Positions 1 through 9,255 are shown, counted from the stretch's first letter. The stretch is 64,000 nt of DNA from Roseitranquillus sp963709765 (GCA_963709765.1 CAVPXL010000005.1:471574-535573); one strand, 5' to 3'. Notes: a model not told the origin generated them from the sequence alone. Translations and numbers: made by a program.

Positions 1-832
1 CGTGTCGCATCGTGGTGTGGAAAAAGGGCGGGTCATCGGTCGAGACGGTAACGGGCACGCCGGCGGCGCGCAGCCGCTCTATGGGGTGCGCGTTCCAGGA
101 CGGATAGACGCCGAGCGCCACGTTCGACCCCGGACAGACCTCGAGCACGGTGCCGCGTTCGGCCAGCGTCTCGACAAGGCCACGGTCCTCGATCGCGCGG
201 ACGCCGTGGCCGATCCGTTCACAGCCCAGCGCCAGCGCGTCGCGCACACTGGCCGGCCCGCCCCACTCGCCGGCATGGGCGGTGAGCCGCAGCCCTGCCT
301 CGGCGGCGCAGTCGAAGGACCAGCGGAAATCGCCCAGGCGCCCTGCCCCCTCGTCGCCGCCTATTCCGAAGCCGGTGATGAAGCCGCCCGCCGTTTCCGC
401 CGCGCACAGGGCAGTTTCGCGTGCCTTGTCAGGGCCGAAATGGCGGATGCAGGTGACGATGCCGCGCATCTCCACCTCGTGACCCTCGGCGGCCTCGCGG
501 ATGGCGGCGAGGTATTCCCGCCAGGCACCCACGTCGCGCCCGCCGCAGAAATCGGGCGAAAGGAACATCTCGGTGTAGATCACCCCGTCCTCGGCCGACT
601 GGTCGAGCACCGCGGTGGTGAGGCGCGCGAAGTCCTCCGGCGTGGTCAGGACAGAGGTCGCGGCCTCGTAGACCCGCAGGAAGTCGATGAAGCCGTCATA
701 GTGGTAGGCGCCGTTCGCGTCGAAAATGCGGCTGAGGTCCACGTTCTTCCCGGCCGCGAGGCCGCGAATGAAGTCCGGCGGCGCGGCGCCCTCGACGTGC
801 AGATGCAATTCGATCCGGGAAGGACGGCTCAC
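1..832 (-). CDS. add: adenosine deaminase, C-terminus cut by window edge
   Basis: Hydrolytic deamination of adenosine or deoxyadenosine in cytoplasmic purine salvage. About 277 residues are visible from a GTG start; the stop lies beyond position 1. The metal-binding N-terminal motif ELHLHVEG starts at residue 8. The later family motifs AHAGEW, GHGVR, VCPGSN and VTVSTDDP all appear in order, so the active site is complete up to the edge. The GTG overlaps the deoB stop as GTGA, which implies translational coupling at the end of a cdd-deoA-...-deoB-add operon. Only the far C-terminal helix region is missing. The adenosine/adenine distinction is by family resemblance; adenosine is favoured by the deo context. 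Confidence 0.9.
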   Translation of the reverse strand, partial: MSRPSRIELHLHVEGAAPPDFIRGLAAGKNVDLSRIFDANGAYHYDGFIDFLRVYEAATSVLTTPEDFARLTTAVLDQSAEDGVIYTEMFLSPDFCGGRDVGAWREYLAAIREAAEGHEVEMRGIVTCIRHFGPDKARETALCAAETAGGFITGFGIGGDEGAGRLGDFRWSFDCAAEAGLRLTAHAGEWGGPASVRDALALGCERIGHGVRAIEDRGLVETLAERGTVLEVCPGSNVALGVYPSWNAHPIERLRAAGVPVTVSTDDPPFFHTTMRH

Positions 833-2025
833 AGGAAGCTCCTTCCGGTGCCGCGGGCGGGCACGCCCAGATGCGCCGCGACCGAGGCGGCGACATCGAC
901 AAAGCCGCGCAGACCGATCTCGCGCGCGCCGACGCCGTGGCCCACGACCGGGACACGTTCGCGCGTGTGGTCGGTGCCGCGATAGGTGGGATCGTTGCCG
1001 TGATCGGCGGTGAAGAGCACAAGATCGCCCTCACCGAGACGCTCGAAGACGCGCGGCAGGGCGCTGTCGAACCATTCCAGCGCGCGGGCATAACCCGCGG
1101 GGTCGCGGCGATGGCCGTAGAGACTGTCGAACTCGACGAAGTTGGCGAAGGTAAGGCTGCCGTCCTCGGCCTCGCCCGCAAGGCGGACCAGATGCTCCAT
1201 CAGCTCGTCGTCCGCTCCCTTGGCCACGTCGTCGATGCCGCGCATCGAGAAGATGTCGCCGATCTTGCCGATGGCATGAACCGGCCGTCCGGCCTCGTGC
1301 ACCCAGTCGCAGAGCGTCGGCGCGGGCGGCGCGATGGCAAAGTCGCGACGGTTCTTGGTGCGGGTGAACCCATCCTCGGGCGTGCCGACGAAGGGGCGGG
1401 CGATGACGCGGCCCACCCGCATCTCGTGCAGGCGCGGCGCCAGCCCGCGGCAAAGGTCGAGCAGGCGGTCGAGGCCGAACGCCTTTTCGTGCGCCGCGAT
1501 CTGGAAGACGCTGTCGACGGAGGTATAGCAGATGGGCCAGCCGGTCTCGATATGGCGCGCGCCCTCCTCCTCGATGATGTTGGTGCCGCTCGCGTGGCGG
1601 TTGCCGAGGATGCCTTCGGTCCCGGCGAGGCGGCAGACCTCCTCGACCAGATCGGGTGGAAAGCACGGATCGGCGTCGGGAAAGTAGTGCCAGTCCCACG
1701 GCACCGGGACCCCGGCGAGTTCCCAATGGCCGGACGGCGTGTCCTTGCCCGGCGAGATCTCGGTCGCGGCGCCCCAGAGACCCTGCGGCGCGGCGCCCAG
1801 CCCCGGCACTTCCGCGCCCGATGCCAGCGTCACTGCGCGCCCAAGGCCCAGCCGGTCGAGATTGGGAAGCTGCAATGGTCCCTTGCGCCGGTCGTCGGCG
1901 CGGCCTGCAGCGCACGCCTCGGCGATATGGGCCAAAGTGTTGGCGCCGACGTCACCGAAGTCCGCCGCGTCGGGCGCACCGCCACAGCCGACGGAATCGA
2001 GGACGACAAGAAAGGCGCGGCTCAT
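829..2025 (-). CDS. deoB: phosphopentomutase
   Basis: Interconverts (deoxy)ribose-1-phosphate and -5-phosphate, the step after nucleoside phosphorolysis. The 398-residue protein is of full family length. It begins MSRAFLVVLDSVGCGG, the Mn-binding and phosphorylated-residue region of the alkaline-phosphatase-like fold. It contains the SPGKDTPSGHWE signature, and DHGND and GTDHTRER metal-ligand motifs near the C-terminus. An in-frame ATG 45 bases further upstream exists, but MSRAF matches the family start. It lies between the copper module upstream and add downstream (4-bp overlap). Confidence 0.95.
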   Translation of the reverse strand: MSRAFLVVLDSVGCGGAPDAADFGDVGANTLAHIAEACAAGRADDRRKGPLQLPNLDRLGLGRAVTLASGAEVPGLGAAPQGLWGAATEISPGKDTPSGHWELAGVPVPWDWHYFPDADPCFPPDLVEEVCRLAGTEGILGNRHASGTNIIEEEGARHIETGWPICYTSVDSVFQIAAHEKAFGLDRLLDLCRGLAPRLHEMRVGRVIARPFVGTPEDGFTRTKNRRDFAIAPPAPTLCDWVHEAGRPVHAIGKIGDIFSMRGIDDVAKGADDELMEHLVRLAGEAEDGSLTFANFVEFDSLYGHRRDPAGYARALEWFDSALPRVFERLGEGDLVLFTADHGNDPTYRGTDHTRERVPVVGHGVGAREIGLRGFVDVAASVAAHLGVPARGTGRSFL

Positions 2026-2233
2026 GGAAAGGCCCCTCGCGAGTGGAAGACCGAAAGACCTATCGCCCAATCACGCCGCGGTGTCGAGGCGACGACCCCG
2101 TCTCGCCGCCGCATCCTCCGGGCTCGGGCGCAGACGCCCACGCGGCCAAGATACGCAGCCGGGGGACTGGTCACGATGGATCACCTCCCCCGGCTCCGAA
2201 CCGTCGACCCCGGCGCCACCCGCCCCCGATCCC

Positions 2234-2674
2234 TCAGCGCGCGGGCTCTGCTGCGCTGCGCGCCGCCTGAACCTGCCGGACCTTGTCGGGCCATGTCGAC
2301 TTGATCCAGACAAGCACGTCGCGGATCTGCGCGTCGGTCAGCGTGTCGCCGAATCCGGGCATGCCGCTCGGGAAATCCTCGATTCCCTGCGCGGCGAGCG
2401 CGGCGCGCCCGCCAAGCTGCGTGTAATCGAACAGAACCCGGTCACCATGGTGCCAGGTATGGCCCGTCTCGTCGTGTGGCGGCGCCGGCAGCACGCCGTC
2501 GGCCCCCCGCGTCCGCCAGTCGGCCTGCCCCTCCAGCTCCTTGCCGTGGCAGGCCGCGCAATGCTCCGCATAGAGCGCCTGGCCCGCCTCGAGGTCGGCG
2601 GCTGACGGGCTCATCTCGGGCATCCCGGCCACCGCCGCGAACGGCCAGAGCCCGACCAGAAGCGCAGCCCTCAT
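2234..2674 (-). CDS. secreted c-type cytochrome
   Basis: A periplasmic electron carrier of 146 residues. A short signal peptide is followed by a single CAACH heme-binding site near residue 40 and a candidate distal Met ligand in the SGMPGFGD segment. ATG was chosen because it overlaps the multicopper oxidase stop (ATGA) and gives a clean signal peptide; an upstream in-frame ATG lacks one. Coupling to the oxidase suggests that it passes electrons to or from that enzyme, which is inference. The partner substrate is unknown. Confidence 0.85.
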   Translation of the reverse strand: MRAALLVGLWPFAAVAGMPEMSPSAADLEAGQALYAEHCAACHGKELEGQADWRTRGADGVLPAPPHDETGHTWHHGDRVLFDYTQLGGRAALAAQGIEDFPSGMPGFGDTLTDAQIRDVLVWIKSTWPDKVRQVQAARSAAEPAR

Positions 2675-4035
2675 GCCGTCACCCGCAGCCAGGTCTTCAT
2701 GCCCGCAATCTGGTGCGCCAGCATGTGGCAATGCAGCAGCCAGTCGCCGGGATTGTCGGCCGCAAATACGATCTCGCGCGTTTCGCCTGCCTCGATCAGG
2801 ATCGTGTCGCGCATCGGTCCGGTGCTTCCGTCGGGCAGGATCTCGCGGAAATGGTGACCATGCAGGTGCATCGCATGAGGAAAGGCCGTGTCGTTGACGA
2901 GCGGGATCCGCAGCGTCTCGCCCCGCGCCGCTTCGACCAGCGGCGCGTCAGGCAGACCGGCGATTCCGTTGAGGGCCCAGACCTGGCCACGCGCAAGCAT
3001 GTCCCGCATGCCGCCGCCCATCATCATCCGACTCATTGCGCCGCCCTCCATCAGCAATTCGATCGGGCGCGCGCCTTTCGGGTCGAGCAGCGCCATTCCC
3101 GGGTTCGGCGGCAGCGGCCCGGGCGGATCCCGCCGCACCGTCCCGGCCGCCCCCGTCACCGGAAAGGCCGCCTGCGCGAAACCGCCGTCACGCGTGAGAT
3201 GGAGCAGCAAGGCCTCGCCCCCGTCCTCGGCGGTCACGTCCACGATCAGATCGGCGCGCTGGGCTGGCGCCAGCGTCAACCGTTGCGGCAGGGGCTCGGG
3301 ACGGGCGAGCGGCATCCCGTCGAGGGCCACCAGCCAGCCCTCGAACCCGGCGAACCCGAAGTCGAAGATCCGCGCGTTGGCCGCGTTCAGGATCCGCAGG
3401 CGCAAACGTTCGTGGCGCCTGACGGGGCGCGCGAACTCGGCGGTCCCGTTCGTGGTCGCGAAGTTGCCGAGGCGTCCCGCATGGGCGCGGTCGTGCATGT
3501 TCTCGAAATCCTCCGCTACCTGCGCCTCGGCCGTCAGCCGCCAGTCGTCGATCGCAAGAAGCAGGTCGTCGTCGACCTCTGGCGCCCCCTCGGCCTCGTC
3601 GACGATGAGCGGGCCGTAGAGGCCGCGCGCCACCTGCTCCACTGAACGATTGTGCGAGTGGTACCAGTAGGTTCCTGCATCCGGCGCCACGAAGGCGTAG
3701 TCGAAGCTGCCATCCGGCGGAACCGCCTCCTGAGTGAGACCGGGAACGCCGTCCATCGCATTGTCGATCCGGATGCCGTGCCAATGCACGCTCGTCGCCT
3801 GGGGCAGACGGTTTTCCAGCCGCCGCGTCAGCGTCTCGCCCTGCCGGACGCGGATCTCGGGGCCGGGCGCCGAGCCGTTGTAACCCCAGAGCTGCGTTTC
3901 GGGATATCCCGCGGGTGCAAGCTGTCGCCGCACCTCGCCTGTCCTGAGCACATCCCGCGCCGCGGCGCGGGTACCGCCGGGCCATGCCAGCACCGCCGCG
4001 CTCGCCAGGATCGCCTGGCGTCTCGTCATCTTCAT
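2671..4035 (-). CDS. Tat-exported multicopper oxidase (CueO/laccase-like)
   Basis: A 454-residue periplasmic multicopper oxidase. The N-terminus has a twin-arginine motif (TRRQAIL) and a hydrophobic stretch. All four copper-ligand clusters are visible: HWHG near 84-87, WYHSHNRS near 124-131, HAMHLHGHHF from 387, and HCHMLAHQ from 435. A Met-rich stretch (MSRMMMGGGMRDM) before the last cupredoxin domain resembles the Cu(I)-binding insert of CueO-type cuprous oxidases. AGGAG sits 10 bases before the ATG. It lies between two cytochrome c genes in the nucleoside operon. Cuprous oxidase in copper tolerance is the favoured role; a laccase-like role is the alternative. Confidence 0.9.
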   Translation of the reverse strand: MKMTRRQAILASAAVLAWPGGTRAAARDVLRTGEVRRQLAPAGYPETQLWGYNGSAPGPEIRVRQGETLTRRLENRLPQATSVHWHGIRIDNAMDGVPGLTQEAVPPDGSFDYAFVAPDAGTYWYHSHNRSVEQVARGLYGPLIVDEAEGAPEVDDDLLLAIDDWRLTAEAQVAEDFENMHDRAHAGRLGNFATTNGTAEFARPVRRHERLRLRILNAANARIFDFGFAGFEGWLVALDGMPLARPEPLPQRLTLAPAQRADLIVDVTAEDGGEALLLHLTRDGGFAQAAFPVTGAAGTVRRDPPGPLPPNPGMALLDPKGARPIELLMEGGAMSRMMMGGGMRDMLARGQVWALNGIAGLPDAPLVEAARGETLRIPLVNDTAFPHAMHLHGHHFREILPDGSTGPMRDTILIEAGETREIVFAADNPGDWLLHCHMLAHQIAGMKTWLRVTA

Positions 4036-4116
4036 CCTGTCGTCACTCCTGCCGGGCGTAAGTCGTCGCCTTGCATCCTATGTCGCGCGGCGTATGGGCA
4101 GCGCGGCTTCCAATTC

Positions 4117-4395
4117 TCAGAGATGACGTCGCGGCGGCGGCGGTTCCCGCTCGAGCGCGCCAGCCGCAGCGAAGGCGGGAACGCAAGCCTGATCATGCCC
4201 AGATCGCGGCGAGCCGACCGCACCGACCCGAGGATCGGGCCAGACCGCGCAGGCGCCGCAGAAAGGCCCGTCTGCACAGGGTACGGCCACGTCAGGCGCC
4301 GTGTGGTCCTGCGCCTCCAGCGTCATGCGCGGCCAACACGTCTGCGCAACCGCTCCGGAGATGCCAAAAACGGCCACAACCAGCAGCAGGCGCAC
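4117..4395 (-). CDS. possible small secreted Cys-containing protein
   Basis: A doubtful ORF in the 385-base space between the cytochrome c and the multicopper oxidase. From a GTG it would encode about 92 residues with an N-terminal hydrophobic segment ending in a plausible signal cleavage site (GAVAQ), then CW and a PCADGPFCGAC cluster. A strong AGGAGG follows the upstream stop but is too far from the GTG. The C-terminal third looks like random high-GC coding. It could be a degraded gene or chance. Confidence 0.3.
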   Translation of the reverse strand: MRLLLVVAVFGISGAVAQTCWPRMTLEAQDHTAPDVAVPCADGPFCGACAVWPDPRVGAVGSPRSGHDQACVPAFAAAGALEREPPPPRRHL

Positions 4396-4420
4396 AACGT
4401 TCGCGATCGGGGTCGCCCTC

Positions 4421-4840
4421 CTATTCGATACCGTTTGCGCGCTGAAGCGCGCGGACATAGGCGACTATGTTCGACACGTCGGCGCCGGTCAAACCGTCCA
4501 CGGGCGCCATGTCGCCGAAAGGCCAGTGATGCGCCCGCACCCCGTTGGACACCGCAAGCTGGAAGGCCATGTCACCGTGATGGGACGGCTCGTATATGCG
4601 GTGCACGAGCGGCGGGCCCTGCCCGTCGCGCCCGGATGCGTTTTCGCCATGACAAGCGGCGCATTTGGCCGCGAAGGCCCGCGCCCCGATGGCCGCCGGC
4701 CCCGCCAGTTCGGGAATCGTCACCGACGCCACGGCAGCCTCATCGACAGCGCCGCCATCGCCCGCGCCGCTTGGCCACAACACCCACACCGCGACTGCGC
4801 CAGCGACCGCAACTGCTCCTGCAAGGATCATCGGTTTCAT
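4421..4840 (-). CDS. membrane-anchored c-type cytochrome
   Basis: A 139-residue protein with one N-terminal hydrophobic segment (residues 4-24) serving as signal or anchor, then a CAACHG heme site, a PPLVHRIYEPSHH segment and a FGDMAPVDGLT segment that may supply the axial Met. The start MKPMILAG was chosen because it directly precedes the hydrophobic helix; the longer ORF adds a basic, unlikely N-terminus. It forms the upstream end of the copper module that separates deoA from deoB. Confidence 0.8.
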   Translation of the reverse strand: MKPMILAGAVAVAGAVAVWVLWPSGAGDGGAVDEAAVASVTIPELAGPAAIGARAFAAKCAACHGENASGRDGQGPPLVHRIYEPSHHGDMAFQLAVSNGVRAHHWPFGDMAPVDGLTGADVSNIVAYVRALQRANGIE

Positions 4841-4922
4841 GCAGCGTCTCCCGGAGCGAAACCGCCGCGACACGCGGCCGCAACTTGACAAAGACGCGGG
4901 GCGGTCCGCCCGACCGCGCCGT

Positions 4923-6230
4923 TCAACATCTCAAGCGCTCGTGCACGAGCGGTTGTTCGTCCGCCGACGGCGCGTCGGAGATCGTGAAGGCGGGGTTCAC
5001 GGCGGCCTGCGCCGCATCCGCTGCCGCGTCGTCGGCCGCGTGGATCTGCGCCAGCACGGTCCCCTTCTCGACGCGCGCGCCAAGGCGCAGCACGTTGGCG
5101 AGACCCACGGCAGGGTCGATGACATCGCCCTCCCGCAGGCGTCCGCCGCCGAGCCGGACCACGGCCATTCCCAGCGCGCGCCCGTCGATGGCGGTCAGGG
5201 TCCCGTCGCGGCCGGCGACAAGGTCGCGAACGGTTCCCGCCGCTGGCAGCTGCGCACGCCAGGTCTCGGCAAAATCCGTCGCCCCCCCTTGCGCCGCGAT
5301 CATCTGGCCGAACCGTTCCAGCGCCGCGCCCGAGGCGATGGCCGTCCTCATGCGCGCTTCACCCTGCCCCGCGTCGTCGGCGAGACCGCCCAGGGCCAGC
5401 AACGCCCCGCCGAGGATCACCGTCAGAGCCGCGAGCGGCCCGTCCTCCCCCTCCAGCACTTTCATCGTCTCCACGATTTCCAGCGCGTTGCCGAGCGCCG
5501 GCGCCAGCGGCTGATTCATGTCGGTGATCATCGCGGCCGTGCGGCAACCCGCCGCGTTCGACGTTTCCACGAGCGCTTGCGCCAGCGTCCTGGCGTCGTC
5601 TTCCGTCTCCATGAAGGCGCCGCTGCCGGCCTTGACGTCGAGCAAGAGCGCATCGAGCCCCGCCGCCAGCTTCTTCGACAGGATCGAGGCGGTGATGAGG
5701 TCGATGCTCTCGACGGTCCCCGTCACGTCACGGATGGCGTAGAGCCGCCGGTCCGCAGGCGCCATGTCGCCCGATGCCGAGACGATGGCGCAGCCGAGCT
5801 CGCGGACCTGGCCGCGAAATGCCTCCTCGCTCAGGTCGGTGCGCAAGCCGGGGATCGCCTCCAGCTTGTCGAGCGTGCCGCCGGTGTGGCCGAGACCCCG
5901 CCCCGAGATCATCGGCACGTAGCCGCCGCACATTGCCAGTGCCGGAGCGAGCGGCAGCGATACCGCGTCGCCAAGGCCCCCGGTGGAATGCTTGTCGATC
6001 GCCGGCCCCGGGAGGTCCCAGCGCAGGATGTGGCCGCTGTCGCGCATCCCCAGCGTCAGTGCCGTGCGCGCCTCGCTCGACAGGCCGCGCAGACGGACGG
6101 CCATGGCAAAGGCGCCTGCCTGGGCGTCGCTGACACCGCCGCTGGCCAAGGCATCCGCGAACCAGCGCGCGCCGTCCTCGTCCAGACCCCGGCCCTCGAC
6201 GAGCGCGGCTATGACCGCCCGGGCATCCAT
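4923..6230 (-). CDS. deoA: thymidine (pyrimidine-nucleoside) phosphorylase
   Basis: Phosphorolysis of thymidine/deoxyuridine to the base and deoxyribose-1-phosphate. The 435 residues match family length. The phosphate-binding signature KHSTGGLGD occurs near residue 80, followed by SGRGLGHTGGT, the STGT-like DVTGTVESI and KKLAAG segments and DVKAGSGAFM. It starts one base after the cdd stop, so the two are probably cotranscribed. DeoA rather than Pdp is favoured by the operon and by Gram-negative context. Confidence 0.95.
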   Translation of the reverse strand: MDARAVIAALVEGRGLDEDGARWFADALASGGVSDAQAGAFAMAVRLRGLSSEARTALTLGMRDSGHILRWDLPGPAIDKHSTGGLGDAVSLPLAPALAMCGGYVPMISGRGLGHTGGTLDKLEAIPGLRTDLSEEAFRGQVRELGCAIVSASGDMAPADRRLYAIRDVTGTVESIDLITASILSKKLAAGLDALLLDVKAGSGAFMETEDDARTLAQALVETSNAAGCRTAAMITDMNQPLAPALGNALEIVETMKVLEGEDGPLAALTVILGGALLALGGLADDAGQGEARMRTAIASGAALERFGQMIAAQGGATDFAETWRAQLPAAGTVRDLVAGRDGTLTAIDGRALGMAVVRLGGGRLREGDVIDPAVGLANVLRLGARVEKGTVLAQIHAADDAAADAAQAAVNPAFTISDAPSADEQPLVHERLRC

Positions 6231-6231
6231 C

Positions 6232-6636
6232 TCAGCCTCCCATGTGCTCCGCCCCGAAGGCGCCCGGCAGCAATTCTGCTATTGTCATGGTGAGCCGCGC
6301 GCCTCCGGTCGTAGCCATGGTCACGCGGGCCGTCGGCCCGGCGAATTCCGCGAGCTTCTGGCGGCACCCGCCGCAGGGCGTGACCGGCGTCGGACTGTCG
6401 GCGATGACGGCGACCTCGACGATATCGCGATCTCCCGCCGCGATCATCGCGGCAACGGCCCCTGCCTCGGCACATGTCCCTTCGGGATAGGCCACGTTTT
6501 CCACGTTGCAACCCGCATGAACCGCGCCGGACGCGGTTCGAAGGGCCGCGCCGACTTGGAAACCGGAATAGGGCGCGTAAGCACGCGCGCGAACGGCGCG
6601 CGCCGCCTCGATCAGGGTTTCGTCGACATCTTCCAT
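6232..6636 (-). CDS. cdd: cytidine deaminase
   Basis: Zinc-dependent deamination of (deoxy)cytidine to (deoxy)uridine. The 134 residues match the short homotetrameric type. Zn-binding motifs are C-V-E (GCNVENVAYPEGTCAE) and PCGGCRQ. The ATG before EDVDETLIEAAR was taken; the longer ORF overlaps the divergent mscS gene and is unlike the family. First gene of the nucleoside operon; its promoter should lie in the 108-base gap shared with mscS. Confidence 0.95.
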   Translation of the reverse strand: MEDVDETLIEAARAVRARAYAPYSGFQVGAALRTASGAVHAGCNVENVAYPEGTCAEAGAVAAMIAAGDRDIVEVAVIADSPTPVTPCGGCRQKLAEFAGPTARVTMATTGGARLTMTIAELLPGAFGAEHMGG

Positions 6637-6744
6637 CCGCCGATCATGACCGTCGCGCGGAACGGCAGCAAGCGCTCTCGCCGCGCGCCGACGTCGCGAC
6701 ACTTCCTCTGGCGCGGCGCGGGCACGCTCGATATCGCTTGGCCC

Positions 6745-8073
6745 ATGAAGTTTTTCGCTCTCGTCTTCCTGTGTCTCTGTGCCGGTGTCGCAAGCCCGGT
6801 ACCCGCGCAGCAATCTGCCCCTCTGCCCGCCATCGCCACCGCGGATGTCACCCCGGACTCGGCGATCGAGGAGCGACTGCGCGCGATCCTCGAGGCGCTC
6901 GGTCGCGGCGATGTCGGCGTGACGGTTCAGTCAGGCGTCGTCACCCTGACGGGCGATGTGACGGACAGCGCCGCCGCCGAAGACCTCGCCGCGACGGCCG
7001 GCCGGATCGAGGGGGTCGTGGCGGTGCGCAACGAGCTGACCGCGACAGGCGAGCTTTCCGAGCAGATCAACCCGGCCCTCGTCCGCTTCCGGGCGCGCAT
7101 CGATCAGGTGCTGGCGCGTCTGCCCCTCCTGATTCTGGCGGGTGTCGCTCTTGCCGGCAGCATAGCCCTCGGCCTCGTCGCGGCGCGTGCCCGCTTCTGG
7201 GACCGCCTCGCCCCCAACGCATTCATCGCCGGGATCTACCGTCAGGTGATCCGCATCGCCTTCGGCCTGGCGGGGCTGGTCATCGCGCTCGACCTGATCG
7301 GCGCGACGGCACTGCTGGGCACGATCCTTGGTGCGGCCGGGATCATCGGCCTCGCGATCGGCTTCGCGGTGCGCGATACGGTCGAGAACTTCGTGGCCTC
7401 CGTGATGCTGAGCCTGCGACAGCCCTTCCGCCCCAACGATCTGGTCGAGATCGAGGGCGATTCGGGCCGGGTGATCCGCCTGACCTCGCGGGCGACGATC
7501 CTGCTGTCGCTCGACGGCAACCATATCCGCATTCCCAACGCCGTCGTCTTCAAGAGCCGGATCGTGAATTACACCCGCAATTCCGCGCGCCGGTTCGTGT
7601 TCGACATGGGTATCGATCCCGAGGCGGATCTGGAGGCAACGCGCCTCCTGGCGCAGGACACGGTGAAGGCGTTGCCCTTCGTGCTGGCCAGCCCCGAGGC
7701 GCTGGTCTGGATCGAGAACGTGAACGAACAGGGCGCCATCCTGCGGGTCACCGGCTGGCTCGACCAGAACGCGGCCGGGTTCGCCACTGCGCGCGGCGAC
7801 GCAATTCGTCTCGTGAAGTCGGCGATCGAAGCCGCCGGCGTCGCGATCCCCGATACCACCTACCGTATCCGGCTCGAAACATCCGGCGACAGGCAGGCCA
7901 TGTCCGCCGCGCCCTCCGCCGCCGACGAGGCGCAGACACCCGAAGCGCCGGCCCGCCCCGAGGCGCAACCCCAGGCCTTCCGGCATTCCGAGGAAAAGGC
8001 GCTCATCGCGCTTGTCGCGGCCGAACGGGAGGAGACCGGCGATCTGCTGCGCCGGGACGCCCCGCAGGAATAG
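6745..8073 (+). CDS. MscS-family mechanosensitive channel with N-terminal BON-like domain
   Basis: An inner-membrane small-conductance channel of 442 residues. Order: signal peptide (ends near PVPAQ), a BON-like domain (GRGDVGVTVQSGVVTLTGDV...GVVAVRNEL), three hydrophobic segments and the pore-lining helix with the Gly/Ala pattern GTILGAAGIIGLAIGFAV, followed by the MscS beta domain (PFRPNDLVEIEGDSGRV) and a Pro/Glu-rich cytoplasmic tail. It is divergent from cdd. BON fusion is common in alphaproteobacterial MscS proteins, and the domain may contact periplasm or membrane. Confidence 0.9.
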   Translation: MKFFALVFLCLCAGVASPVPAQQSAPLPAIATADVTPDSAIEERLRAILEALGRGDVGVTVQSGVVTLTGDVTDSAAAEDLAATAGRIEGVVAVRNELTATGELSEQINPALVRFRARIDQVLARLPLLILAGVALAGSIALGLVAARARFWDRLAPNAFIAGIYRQVIRIAFGLAGLVIALDLIGATALLGTILGAAGIIGLAIGFAVRDTVENFVASVMLSLRQPFRPNDLVEIEGDSGRVIRLTSRATILLSLDGNHIRIPNAVVFKSRIVNYTRNSARRFVFDMGIDPEADLEATRLLAQDTVKALPFVLASPEALVWIENVNEQGAILRVTGWLDQNAAGFATARGDAIRLVKSAIEAAGVAIPDTTYRIRLETSGDRQAMSAAPSAADEAQTPEAPARPEAQPQAFRHSEEKALIALVAAEREETGDLLRRDAPQE

Positions 8074-8166
8074 CGCGCTGTCCCGACCGGCCGCTCCCCG
8101 CGCGCAGCCGCGGGCGCCCGGCCGAGCGGGTCCCCGAACGGGGGCTCCGAGGTCGGGCGGTTTCCG

Positions 8167-9255
8167 TCAGGCGGCGCGAGTCTCGAACCGGCCCGGCAGC
8201 GCGACTTCCAGCAGTTCCACATCGTCGCTGGGCTCCGCCAGCCTGACCTTCATTCCTGGCGGCACCACGAAGGCATCGCCCGCCGAAAGGCGCGCCGATT
8301 CCTGCCCCGCGCCCTCGAGCTTCAGCGATCCTTCCAGCACGAAGGTGAAGAGGATGTCCGCTCCGTGCACCGACCAGTCGGGGTCGCCCTCGCCCCGCCG
8401 CACCACATGTACCGAAGCGACGCCATCGGTGCCCGCTGCGATGCCGGTATCGCGGCTGCTGTAGCCGCTGCTGCGCGCGGGCGCCCATTCCGCCTCGCTC
8501 GCCCTGTGATGAACGAATCGCTGGCCCTGGAACCGGCGCTCCGGCCTGGCCGGCCCGTTCGGCAGCTCCATCTCGTGGTCGATCGTGGTGACGTGCTCGG
8601 CCGGCACGCCGATTTCGATCACCTCGATATCCGCGCTCGCCTCGAGCACCCGGTGGCGAATCTCGGGCGGCTGGATCACGCAATCGCCGGCCTGCAGACG
8701 GAACGGGTCGCCCTGGTCCTCGTAGACCAGATCAACCCAGCCGCGATGGCAGAAGATCAATTGGAACCCGACGCTGTGATAGTGCACGACATCCGGCACC
8801 GGGCCACCATCCGGAATGCGGATATGGCTCGCAATGATCGAGCCGCCCAGCCGGTTCGGGATCAGGTCGCGATAGTGCATGCCGGCGCGGCCGATGACCC
8901 AGGGCGCCTCGTCGGACAGCCGGCGCACGATGAACGCGTGGTCCGTTTCGGGCAAGACCATGGGCGGATGCAATTCCGCAATCTCGACCCGCGTCCCGTT
9001 CGGCGCGAAGAGCTCGGTCCGCCCGTCGGCGAAGCCGTACGGATCGTCGGTCAGGATGCGGATCGTGCCCGGCACCTGGTTCGACCCCTTCTGCAACCGA
9101 AGGCGCAGCCCGTGACCGGAGAACACCGCGATGCGCGGGTCGTCAGCGGGAAAGATCTCGTCCATCCGCATTCCCAGAACACCTGTGTAGAACTCAATGT
9201 CCTCACGCAGCTCGCTCGCAGGTAGCAGCATCTCGGCTTTGATCTCGCGGGTCAT
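8167..9255 (-). CDS. VOC-like plus double-cupin protein
   Basis: A 362-residue soluble protein. The first ~80 residues resemble a glyoxalase/bleomycin-resistance (VOC) half-domain (LREDIEFYTGVLGM...IAVFSGHGLRLRL). Two cupin barrels follow. The first has the metal-type motif VVHYHSVGFQ and PPEIRHRV; the second (FTFVLEGSLKL...GDAFVVPPGM) is less conserved in His ligands. ATG before TREIKAEM was chosen because the ORF extension lacks similarity to this fold. The substrate is unknown; small-molecule dioxygenase or isomerase roles are known for such folds. Confidence 0.7.
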   Translation of the reverse strand: MTREIKAEMLLPASELREDIEFYTGVLGMRMDEIFPADDPRIAVFSGHGLRLRLQKGSNQVPGTIRILTDDPYGFADGRTELFAPNGTRVEIAELHPPMVLPETDHAFIVRRLSDEAPWVIGRAGMHYRDLIPNRLGGSIIASHIRIPDGGPVPDVVHYHSVGFQLIFCHRGWVDLVYEDQGDPFRLQAGDCVIQPPEIRHRVLEASADIEVIEIGVPAEHVTTIDHEMELPNGPARPERRFQGQRFVHHRASEAEWAPARSSGYSSRDTGIAAGTDGVASVHVVRRGEGDPDWSVHGADILFTFVLEGSLKLEGAGQESARLSAGDAFVVPPGMKVRLAEPSDDVELLEVALPGRFETRAA

